A stretch of 64,000 nucleotides of DNA from the NCBI GenBank assembly GCA_036873755.1, contig JAVTVY010008113.1, positions 372,001 through 436,000 on the forward strand, given 5' to 3'. Shown in pieces: positions 34,011 through 43,758 of the stretch; the stretch's first letter is position 1; each line of letters opens with the position of its first letter. The notes below the pieces were generated by a model. The model had not been told where the DNA came from and did no database searches. It worked only from the letters and a program-made list of their open reading frames with translations. Both the position numbers and the translations under genes were made by a program. Source of the DNA: Hanleya hanleyi. Its lineage: Eukaryota > Mollusca > Polyplacophora > Lepidopleurida > Hanleyidae.

Positions 34011-35329
34011 ATGTGTCCCTCATCAGTCCAAATCGTGGGAAAAAATTGGCACTGAGCCAATTATGAAACATTTTCTTTCGCTACTACTCGTACTGACGAC
34101 GTCACCGATGACGTCACAGATGCTGTGGACATCTCCCAAATGGAGTCTACACCCCGAGAACTGCAAGACGACACTTCCCTCGACACATTCGAACCAAGGG
34201 TGGTCCATCTCTACATCAAAAACCTTCTTTCACTGCTCCAAAATGCCCACTATGGCTACTACTGTCAACAATGACATCACAGATGACATGAACATCCTTC
34301 AAATCGTGGTCTGCACTCCGAGAACTACAAGATGACACCCCACAGGACGCATTCGGACCAATAGTGATCCATCTCTACACCAAATTAGGCGGGACCCATA
34401 CAAGGTCCAGTTTTCGAAACCAGATGACCACATTCCGACAAAATGGTCAGTTTTCGACACCGGACGTGTCGCCATCTTGAACCAGAAGGCAGACGCCGCC
34501 ATCTTGGATATGTCCCATAATGCACCGGGTCAAAATACTCGCTTCTGATTGGCTGAGGGCAGCGCCTCACACAACCGGAAGTGAGCGCCCCACAAATGAG
34601 GAGAAATTTCCACTTTTTCTACGAGAGCTTCACACTGATACCCGACACGGTTCATTTGACCAGGGATGGTCAACCACTCAACAAACCTCCACGAATCCCC
34701 AAAATGCCTGCTTTATATACGACGGCCATACTGCGCATGCGCAAAATGATGAAAACGGACGTTACATTAGTCCAGTAGGATCCCACTCACTCACTCACTC
34801 ACTCACTCAATCACTCACTCAATCACTCACTCACTCACCGTCGTTAGTTCGCCCATACGTTAAGACGGGCGCTGGGGACGCCTCACGGGCGTTGTGGACG
34901 CTTCACTCACTCACTCACTCACTCACTCACTCACACTCACTCACTCGCCCGTCAACGCCCGGTGGTGCCGTCGGAGCTCCGGAGCTCTTGGAACTCGGAG
35001 CTCCGGAGCTCTTGGAACTCGGATCTCCGGAGCTCTTGGAATTCGGAGCTCCGGAGCTCTTGGAGCTCCGAAATTGGGATAGGGTTGATAGGTGTTTTCC
35101 CCTATTTTAGGGGTAAAGTCCGCGTTCCGCTTTTTATATTTTCGCGGCAAAATCCTAATTTTACATGCACCCACCCCATTGACTTGATAGGCAGGTCCCA
35201 ATAAGCCCGAGGACCGATATTAGCCATTTTGGTTAGGGTTGATAGGTGTTTTTCACTATTTTAGGGGTAAATTCCGTGTTCCGCTTTTATATTTTCGGGA
35301 AAAAATCCTAATTTTACATGCACCCACCC

Positions 35330-37185
35330 ATGACTGGATGCTCCGTCACGACTGCTTTACATTGATACCTCACTCAACTCCATCGGACCACTAGGGTCCC
35401 ACCTAGACCTTAAAACGTCTATTTCCATACACTTTGTCTACTGCGCATGCGCAGAATGACGTCAGTTCCACGTCATACTAGTCCAGGCGGATGCCCCCTC
35501 ACGTAACCTTTACAACGATACCTCACTCGACCTCATCGGACGACCAGGGGCCCAAATAGACCCCAAAATGTCCATTCCAATGCCCTTTTCCCACAATTCC
35601 CTGTCTGCGCATGCGTGGAATGTTGATAACGGCCGAGACACTAGCCCAGGTGGATAATCCTTTACGAATGTTTCACTTGGATACCTCATACGACTCCATA
35701 GGACCAATAGTGGCCCACCCAGACCCCAAAACGTCTATTTCCATACCCTTTCCCCACAATTCCCTGTTTGCGCATGCGCAGACTGTTGACAACGGCCGAG
35801 ATACTAGCCCAGACGGATGCCCCCTCACATAGGCTTCACATTGATACCTCAAACGACTCCATAGGACCAATAGTGGCCCACCTCGATCCCAAAGCGTCTA
35901 TTTCCATACCCTTTGCCTACTGCGCATGCGCAGAATGACGCCAGTTCCACGTCAAACTAGTACAGTCGGATGCCCCCTCACGTATCCTTCACAACGATAC
36001 CTCACCCGACTCCATAGGACAACTAGGGGCCCAAATAGACCCCAAAACGTCTACTTTGATGCCCTTTTCCCACAATTCCCTGTCTGCGCATGCGCAGAAT
36101 GTTGACAACGGCCGAGACACTAGCCCAGGTGGATACTCCTTTAAGGTCCATTCTCACGATGCGATTTGTAGTAACAACTCGGCGGGGGATTCCCCCGATT
36201 TGTAGCATGCAACTAATCGCATGAAATAGGACCGGTTCTATTTCATACGACAAGTAGCATGCGACTAAAATCGTACGAGTGTTCTCACGATGCAACTAAG
36301 TTGTATGCTACAAGTTGTTACTACAAATTGCACCGTGAGAATGGGCCTTTACGAATGCTTCACATGGATACCTCATACGACTCCATAGGACCAATAGTGG
36401 CCCACCCAGACCCAAAACGTCTATTTCCATACCCTTTTCCCACAATTCCCTGTTTGCGCATGCGCAGAGTGTTGACATCGCCCGAGCCACTAATCCAGGT
36501 GGATGCCCCCTCACATAGGCTTGACAGTGATACCTCATACGACTCTAGCCCATTAGGGGCTCCCCTATATCCCAAAACGTCTATTTCCATACCCTTGGTC
36601 TACCGCGCATGCGCAGAATGACGATATTCCAACCCCATACCCAATCCATCGGATGCCCCCTGACATAGGCTTCATATTGATACCCCACTCAACTCCATCG
36701 GACCATTAGTGGCTCACCTAGATCCCAAAACGTCTATTTCCGTACCCTTTTCCCACGATTCCCTGTTTGCGCATGCGCAGAATGTTGACAACGACCGAAA
36801 CACTAGTCCAGTCAGATGCCCCCTCACCTATGCTTCACATTGATACCTCATACGACTCCATCGACCCAATAGGGGCTCCCCTCGCCCCCAGAACGTCTAT
36901 TTCCATACCCTTGGTCTACCGCGCATGCGCAGAATGACGATATTTCAAACCCACTCCCACCCCGTCGGATGCCCCCTCACATAGGTTTCACATTGATACC
37001 TGACTCAACTCCATCGGACCACTAGTGGCTCCCCTAGACCCAAAACGTCTATTTCCATACCCTTTGTCACCGCGCATGCGCAGAATGACGATATTTCAAC
37101 CCCACACCCACCTCGTCGGATGCCTCTTCGCGACTGCTTCACATTGATACCTCATACGACCCAATCGGACCATCCATACCCCACA
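35330..37185 (-). repeat. 160-bp monomer array, right arm
   Basis: Reverse-complement counterpart of the left array with about one additional monomer. Nearly every monomer keeps GCGCATGCGC. Interrupted by the MITE at 36,144-36,348. Confidence 0.85.
36144..36348. mobile_element. 205-bp MITE with TTA target duplication (Harbinger-like)
   Basis: The ends AGGTCCATTCTCACGATGCG and its imperfect complement (CACCGTGAGAATGGGCCT) form inverted repeats of about 36 bases. TTA flanks both sides (36,141-36,143 and 36,349-36,351). The left palindrome arm preserves the empty site (TCCTTTACGAATG in complement, near 31,330-31,345), which proves insertion. A 3-bp TTA duplication fits PIF/Harbinger-type MITEs. 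Confidence 0.75.
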
Positions 37186-37789
37186 CAGGCATTTTCCCGT
37201 ATAGATTTAATATGCAAATGTTCGAATCAGGGAAGATAACCCGGCATTTGCCAAAAATCAGAAAAGTGCATCCAGAGTTACCTCCCTTTTGCGGGGAGCT
37301 CTCTTGAGCTGGTGGCGCCCCCTGTCGAAATCAAGAGTTACCTCCCCCGGCAAAATACGACCTTTTTTCACGGGACTATACTACTTATGTACGTCAGATA
37401 CAAATCTACGGTAACTAAAGTTCATGATATTGGATATTAACATATTTAAAACTAGCCGATACTTTAGTGGAAAATGACATCTGTCTGTTATGGTTTGACC
37501 TCTGTGTAAATCATTGTGACTGTAGTTTGTGACTGTGGAGACAAGGTGGAGAATGCAGCGCTTGCAAACTTGTGTTCTGAACAAGAACTTACATTCGACT
37601 AATATTTTCCCCGTTTGGACTGTTTCTTCTATCCAACGGTCACATTGTTCATCACTTTCCACCAAATGACTTGATCTGCCTGTTAAATCATTGCTCTTGA
37701 ATATTTGTAGTTAATACCGCTGGAACGGATGTTCAGGGCCGTGTTCTCATGCCATTGAAGATAGATACATGAACATCTGCAATAAAACA

Positions 37790-38080
37790 GTAATAATAAT
37801 ATTGTAGGGGTAATGTCCATGTTCCGCTTTTTATATTGTTTTCTGGAAAAACTTTTACATGCACCCACCCATGACTTGATAGGCAGGCCCCAGTAAGCCC
37901 GTGAGACCGATATTAGCCCTTTTGGACATGGTTGATAGGGGTTTTCCCCGATTGTAGGGCTATAGTCCGTGTTCCACTTTTTACATTTTTTTTCTGGAGA
38001 AACTTTTACATGCGCCCACTCATGACCTGATCGCCCTGAAGCAGCGCTTTACTTTGACACCTCTCTCGACCCAATCGGTC
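37790..38080 (-). repeat. Diverged copy of palindrome-arm modules outside the palindrome
   Basis: GTAGGGGTAATGTCCATGTT and TTTACATGCACCCACCCATG occur twice in degraded form, followed by CTCGACCCAATCGGTCCATG. The same modules lie at 35,100-35,400 inside the right arm. This is a relic of another copy of the same element or of its flank. Confidence 0.65.
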
Positions 38081-38189
38081 CATGCAGCGTATTTGAAGTG
38101 TGGGGACTACTTTCTGTCCGTGGAGGTTTTTTCCCGCGACCGCATCATCGCCAGACCGCATCAGCGCGGAGGAATATATCGCCCACGAA

Positions 38190-38393
38190 TATAGGCGCTT
38201 TGATGCTCTCAAAATAGGCACTTTGATGCTCTTAATATAGGCGCTTTGATGCTCTCAAAATAGGCGCTTTGATGCTCTCAATATAGGCGCTTTGATGCTC
38301 TCAATATAGGCGCGCTGATGCTCTCTATATAGGCCCTTTGATGCTCTCAATATAGGCGCTTTGATGCTCTCAATATAGGCGCTTTGGGTCACA
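38190..38393. repeat. 23-bp minisatellite, about nine copies
   Basis: Unit TATAGGCGCTTTGATGCTCT plus CAA. Two stray copies recur at about 38,830-38,875. Confidence 0.9.
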
Positions 38394-39345
38394 AACCTCC
38401 ATTGCATTTAGTGGGTCCAAGATAATAATTAGGAGTAAACTTTCGGCGACCACTGATTGGCTGTTATTCTAAGTGGTAGTGAAATGGTTTGTGCTATATT
38501 CTATAATTCATTCCTATATTATTTGACTCTCAGGAATATGGAAGAACCATTGTCACAGGTTAATAAAAAAAAATTTAGCCCGGTTTTCTTGACCTCCCTC
38601 AACCCTGGTTACCAAGGCATTAGACGCCATTGCCTCATTCCCAGGAGCTGCCATTCAGAAAAATGGTGGGGAATGTATGCTGATTTTTCCATATTTTTTA
38701 GAGGAAAAGCCAGGCTATCCAGTGTGGTATGTGAGTAGTGGCCGCGAATATTAGGGAATATAGTTTTGGCCAGATGTGCCCAGCTCATTTACTACATAAT
38801 AAGTAAGGCAAATATTTAGTGGTTTGTGACCTTTGATGCTTTCAATAGAGGCGCGTTGATGCTCTCAATATACAGCCAACACCTGCGCACACTCACGCTG
38901 ATTGACCTTTGAATATTCAAATGACCTTGACCGCCACGTGACCTCCCCAATATGCAATTTTTTGAGACGGCGTTACAGAAGTGATGCATACTGGGATAGA
39001 GTGGACTCAGCGGTGAATTTGACGCCAGGTCAAAAAGTATCAATCGGTCTTTTCTATACTACTGATAGACCTTCGTACCGCTGGTGATAACAAGCTTACA
39101 TACAACCGCCAGTGACGAGCTTCCGTGCGGCTGCTGATGTCAGGCTTGCGTACAACTGCCTAGGACAAGCTTGCGTACAACTGCATAGGCCAAGCTTGCG
39201 TACAGCTGCTGGTGACAAATTTTCGTATAACAGCGGTTGACCAGAAATCTGTTCAATGCTTCTTTCATGTGAGGCAGTCACGAAAATCATGGCTAAGCAT
39301 CTTGACTGTATTTAAATAGCGGCATTTCTTTAATTCATGGTACAA
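38394..39345. other. No gene recognised
   Basis: Unique sequence with two stray 23-bp units and AAGCTTGCGTACA(A/G)CTGC-type short repeats at 39,090-39,225. No gene is supported. Confidence 0.4.
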
Positions 39346-39349
39346 TCGA

Positions 39350-39681
39350 AGTAATGTAAACCACAAAGTAGTGTAAACCAGTAAGTAATGTGAACCAGTA
39401 AGTAATGTGAACCAGTAAGTAAAGTAAACGAGTAAGTAATGGAAACCAGTAAGTAATGTGAACCAGTAAGTAATGTGAACCAGTGAGTAATGTGAACCAG
39501 TAAGTAGTGTAAACCAGTAAGTAATGGAAACCTGTAAGTAATGTGAACCAGTAAGTAATGTGAACCAGCAAGTAATGTGAACCAGTAAGTAATGTGAACC
39601 AGTGAGTAATGTAAACCGGTAAGTAATGGAAACCAGTAAGTAATGTGAACCAGTAATTAATGTGAACCAGTAAGTAAGATG
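39350..39681. repeat. 17-bp minisatellite, about 19 copies
   Basis: Unit CAGTAAGTAATGTGAAC with scattered substitutions. The minus-strand open frame across it arises because 17 x 3 = 51 and stops are absent. Confidence 0.9.
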
Positions 39682-39975
39682 AATTTGAACAATCTAAATC
39701 ATAGAATATATCAATCTGACGCCTGAGAAACTATGTTGTATTTATTCACTTACTGGTATTTATTTCGTCCTTGTTTGACATGGGCATAGCTTGATAAATT
39801 TTTTTCGCTTATATCGTCAGTAATTTGTTCCATCTAATGAAAAAAAACAATGACGTATTAGCATACTCCATATGGCAATATATTTCGACACTGATGACAT
39901 ACTACTCTCTTTTGTGAGATAGATGTCAGCCGTGGCACCAAATATATCAGATCGATTCATACGATATGATGGCAT

Positions 39976-40109
39976 CTGGCAGGGCTTCCCACACATCTGA
40001 CAGGGCTTCCCACACATCTGACAGGTCTTCCCATACATCTGACAGGGTTCCCACACATCTGACAGGACTTCCCACACATCTGACAGGGGTTCTCACACAT
40101 CTGACAGGG
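39976..40109. repeat. 21-bp minisatellite, about six copies, target of the LTR element
   Basis: Unit GACAGGGCTTCCCACACATC plus T. The LTR element inserted into it: the array continues as CAGGGCTTCCCACAC at 47,317 on the other side. Confidence 0.85.
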
Positions 40110-40992
40110 TGTCAGCTGTATATATAAACTACCGTAATAATATCGTGCTCAAGCTGGGTTTGCTAAGGGGCTTAAAGACATAAGGAAGAACGACTGGTTT
40201 AATCAAGACAATCTGTTTACTGCAGATAATACATACAATTCAATAAATGAAATCATAAAGGCCTAAAAAAACACGCGTGTCGCTAAAACCGTCAATAGTT
40301 CTGTTTTATTCCGATGTTAACCACAGTATACTTCCCTGTTTCAATGTTCATCAGTTGTCCATGCCGATGGTATATCCAACTGCTCCGGTAGAATGCGTAC
40401 GTAGTATACGTGTAGAGTTTGTTTCGCCCACTCCAGTTGAGTGCATTTCACCTGTGTGTACATGTAGAATCCGTATCGCCCGCTCTAGTGGATTGATCTT
40501 CCCTAGAATATTGGCCTTAGTACCAGCAGTATTCAGACGGCCACTTGTCGTTATTGTTGGTTAGATGACCGGTTGCTGATGTTATACAGCCCACAATCTG
40601 GTTATTATGATCCCGTGTCCCGTGTAATAACTGAGATTCACTAGGAATATCAAAATCGCCACTATAACAGTGGCCCCGCTCGCAACCTATCCTAGGTTAA
40701 CGGCAAACGTGTGGTCAGCTCAGAGCAAAATTTAGGAATGGCATTATAATCTCGAGTTCCTTCACAAGAAATTGAAGGGTCACCGCACACACCAATCAAA
40801 ATACCAATCGACCACCTACTAAGCATATACGGCAAGTCGTGGCAGAACTAATTGCTTGACCGCATTCCATAAGGCTGTGCTGACCATGAAATCTACCTTT
40901 CGTCATGTAAGGCGACGCCAAATACAACCAATATTACATTAGTATGTTCCTATACTATATACAATTACTAGCAAGCCTATACAGGCGTGACA
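40110..40992 (-). repeat. 3' LTR
   Basis: 883 bases, TGTCAGCTGTATATATAAAC to GGCGTGACA. Contains a TATATATAAA box-like stretch near its left end. Paired with 46,435-47,316. Confidence 0.9.
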
Positions 40993-41006
40993 CACCCCTT
41001 CCTAAG
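40993..41006 (-). other. Polypurine tract
   Basis: On the minus strand AGGAAGGGGTG directly precedes the 3' LTR. A purine tract here primes plus-strand DNA synthesis in LTR elements. Confidence 0.6.
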
Positions 41007-41090
41007 ACTGAAATTTCATAAATTTAGTTTTAGAATTTACCACGTCTGTATGTTCATATTTTCAAGATTCCGTCAAACAGTTCTCAATAC

Positions 41091-42480
41091 TCAAGTTCGA
41101 CTGAGATAGTCGGCTCCGACATTCAAAGATCCCTTAATTGCCTCAAGACTGAAACTGAGTGTCTGCAAATACAATGCCCAACGCATTATCCTAGGATTAC
41201 TGAGTTTTGCCTTATTAAGGAAAGAAAGTGGTTGGTGGTCCGTTTGCAGTCTGAATGGTCGACCCTACAAATAAACACTAAACTTGTTGACGGCCCAGAC
41301 TCTCGCGAGGCCTTCCTTCTCTACTGTGGAGTATGCCTTTTCGCGATCCACGAGTTTTTTGCTGGCATACGCGATAGGATGCAGCTCCCCCGCATTCTTC
41401 TGCATTAACACGGCGCCTATTCCAACATCAGACGCGTCCGTCCGAAGTACAAATTCTTTGTCAAAGTCCGGCAATCTCAAAATCGGTGCGCTACACAGGC
41501 GATATTTCAATGTCGTAAAATCATTGTCGTGAACCTCTGTCCACACCAAATTATTTGGTTTCCCCTTTTTTGTCAAATCCGATAAAGGCGCAACAATGGT
41601 TGAGTAATTTGGTACAAACCTCTGGTAGTAACCAGCTAGTCCTAAAAAGGAGCGTAACTGCGTTTTGTTCTGCGGCCGCAGTGCTAGCTTTACTCCATCG
41701 ATTTTGTCCTCGAGCGTCCCGATTGACCCTTGTCCGACCTCGTGTCCGACGTATTCAATCTTACCATAACCAAAAAAGCATTTGGATGGTTTCACAGTCA
41801 AATTTGCGCCTCTAATGCGTGTGAACAATTCGCGCAATCGTGCTACTTGCTTTTCCCACGATTCAGTGTGTACCAACACATTGTCGGCAAAATTGTCCAC
41901 ATCAAGCATTCCGTTCAATAGTTTACGCATCATCGGATTATAGGTACTTCCGGCGTTTACGAGACCGAATGCCATGCGTGAGAATCTGAATAAGCCAATC
42001 GGGGTATAGAAGCCGGTGAGGTCTTTGGCACGATCTGTCAATGGGATCTGCCAATACCCCTTACAAAAATCCAGTTTGGAAAAGTATCTACATTTCGCGA
42101 CTTTTGCGTAAATTTCTTCCGAATTACACAATCACCGGCCTTAAGGTAGAATCTTTCATTTTGACCATGAGCAATGGTGAGCGGTAGGGCGAGATGGCTG
42201 GCTCGATAATTCCCATATCTAACATTTCCTGCACTTCTTTTTTTACCGTCTCAAGAAGAGCATATGGGACCGGATACGGTTTAACCTGTATTGGTTCATC
42301 CGACGTGATCTGAATATCGTGTTCAATGATAGATTTAAGGCCAGGCCTACTTGAAAAAATATCGCGAAACTCGCTAATCAAACTGCGCAACTCTTCCGCC
42401 TGCGTTTCCGTTAAGTCCGTGGAAATGTTTACGTCTTCATGTGTTTCCACTCTGCTCGAAGGATAATCTTTTAGCAAAGA
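41091..42480 (-). pseudogene. Reverse transcriptase and RNase H, defective
   Basis: The RT N-terminus (EFRDIFSSRPG near 42,360, then VKPYPVPYALLETVKKEVQE) reaches LRPVI near 42,130, where the frame breaks and the next residues are SEEIYAKVAKCRYFSKLDFC. The expected segment between them, about 15-20 residues, is missing. Downstream are GYWQIPLT, FGLVNAGSTYNPMM and VDNFADNVLVHTE: the usual DD of the active site reads DN, losing a catalytic Asp. RNase H starts LRTDASDVGIGAVL (about 41,450) and is cut by TAG at 41,265-41,267, after which GRPFRLQTDHQPLSFL continues in frame to 41,091. A functional product is very unlikely. Confidence 0.85.
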
Positions 42481-43451
42481 TTCGTTACCGAATGCGTCCG
42501 ACTCGCCTTCATCTTGATCGATTGCTGCGACAACTCCGACAACCTGCGTTTTTTCGCGCTCCAAATACCGTTTCAGAATATTGATATGGAACACTTTTGT
42601 CTTGGTTCCCATATCAATACGATAATCGTTCACGCCGATCTTTTCTACGACGCGATACGGTCCCTTCCACTGCATGAGTAACAATACCAGAACCTGATTT
42701 CCGGACGTCAACGAACGTTTTTTGGCTTTTGGGTCATAGTTCTGTTTGTAAAGCGTTTGAGAGGTCGCTAAGTTTTTACTTGCGATCTCACACGTGTTCT
42801 CCATACGGTTACGCAAATCAAGAACGTATTCGTACGTCGTCCTGACGGTTTCGTCATCAATCTCCTTCGTCCATAAATCACGAAGTACGGCCATAGGCCC
42901 ACGTACTGTGCGGCCATAAAGCAACTCAAATGGCGAGAAATGCAAACTCTCTTGAGGTACTTCCCGATAAGCGAACAACAGGGACTCAATATATCGGTCC
43001 CAATCGACAGGACGTTCTGCACACATACGTTTGAGCATGTGTTTTAAGGTTCCATTGAACTTTTCGACGAGTCCATTACACATCGCGTGGTACGGGGTGG
43101 TTGTTAATTGGTTCAGAGGCAATAACCTACAAACCTCTGCCATCATTTCAGATGTAAATTGGCTACCATTGTCGGTTAACATTTCTTGAGGAATACCGAC
43201 TCGCGAGAATATCTTGATTAGAGCTTCCGCAACTCTTTCCGTTGTGATATCCGGTAAGGGAACAGCCTCCGGATACCTCGTGGCGTAATCCACCACGGTC
43301 AAAATGTATTTGTTACCTTGCGTCGTACGCGGCTGTATCGGTCCGACAATATCTGCCGCGACTCTCCGGAAAGGCGTGTCGATAAGTGGCATTCTCTCGA
43401 CGGGCACCTTCGTAACCCTGCCCTTAGGCGTAGTTTTTTGACAAATGTCAC
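42480..43451 (-). pseudogene. Integrase core and C-terminal module
   Basis: After the inserted PLE tail, CDICQKTTPKG gives the second half of the HHCC zinc finger. The catalytic core follows with ADIVGPI, LTDNGSQF and VEKFNG. Exactly 35 residues separate the second Asp from Glu, so DD35E is intact. A GPYRVVEKIGVNDYRID GPY/F-like segment at about 42,600-42,660 closes the domain and is followed without a stop by the RT N-terminus. The core looks functional, but it is separated from the N-terminal half of its zinc finger. Confidence 0.85.
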
Positions 43452-43758
43452 AATTACAAGCGTCTAGTCCGTCATTCATAATCCAGCCGTCGTCCATTAG
43501 AGAATATCCGCGTCCATAATCCAAAGACCTATTCCATTTTCCATATAACAGTATTAGCACCAAATTCAAAAAGACAATCATAGTATACATAAACATAGGC
43601 TTGTTTCCTGCAAGAGAGAAGCGGTCAACAGTTTTCAATGATGCCGGCAAGACATCATGATGTTCCAAAAATATCAAATCCGTATCGCTGATCAGTTTTC
43701 TTAATCCATAATATTCGTTATAGAGTCGTCATCTAAAAAAGATGTATCTCAGTCACGC
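43452..43758 (-). mobile_element. PLE 3'-tail insertion in the integrase gene
   Basis: About 300 bases nearly identical to the PLE tail at 1780-2078 (GTGACTGAGATACATC through GACGCTTGTAATT). It lies between the VERYC and CDIC halves of the integrase zinc finger. It supplies the spurious MIFLEHHDVLPA start of the downstream frame. Only the 3' end of a PLE is present, as expected for a 5'-truncated insertion. Confidence 0.8.

Larger units (their letters stand above)
30466..37382. repeat. Giant 6.9-kb palindrome (foldback-type element)
   Basis: The left arm starts TATAGTCCCGTGAAAAAAGG and the right arm ends with its complement at 37,361-37,382. The arms (about 3.27 and 3.65 kb) match all the way to a centre near 33,735 with only a short loop. 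Per arm, from outside in: a unique 190-base end with GAGGTAACTCT twice; about nine to ten 160-bp monomers; two modules with CATGTAAAATTAGGATTTT; GAGCTCCGGAGCTC-rich short repeats; (GAGT)n microsatellites; an ETS/YY1/CRE-containing unique part; (CCA)n; and a GAGCTC-rich core. Scattered mismatches, an extra monomer and a MITE in the right arm show that the arms evolved separately, which argues against an assembly artefact. Confidence 0.85.

Noticed and set aside
32280..35204. Ser/Thr/His/Leu and poly-His/Pro frames in the palindrome
   Set aside because: Translations of (GAGT)n, (CCA)n and GAGCTC-type repeats, mirrored on both strands.
30466..37382. Palindrome as an assembly or adapter artefact
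   Set aside because: The arms differ by scattered substitutions, one monomer and a MITE with an empty site in the other arm, so they have separate histories.
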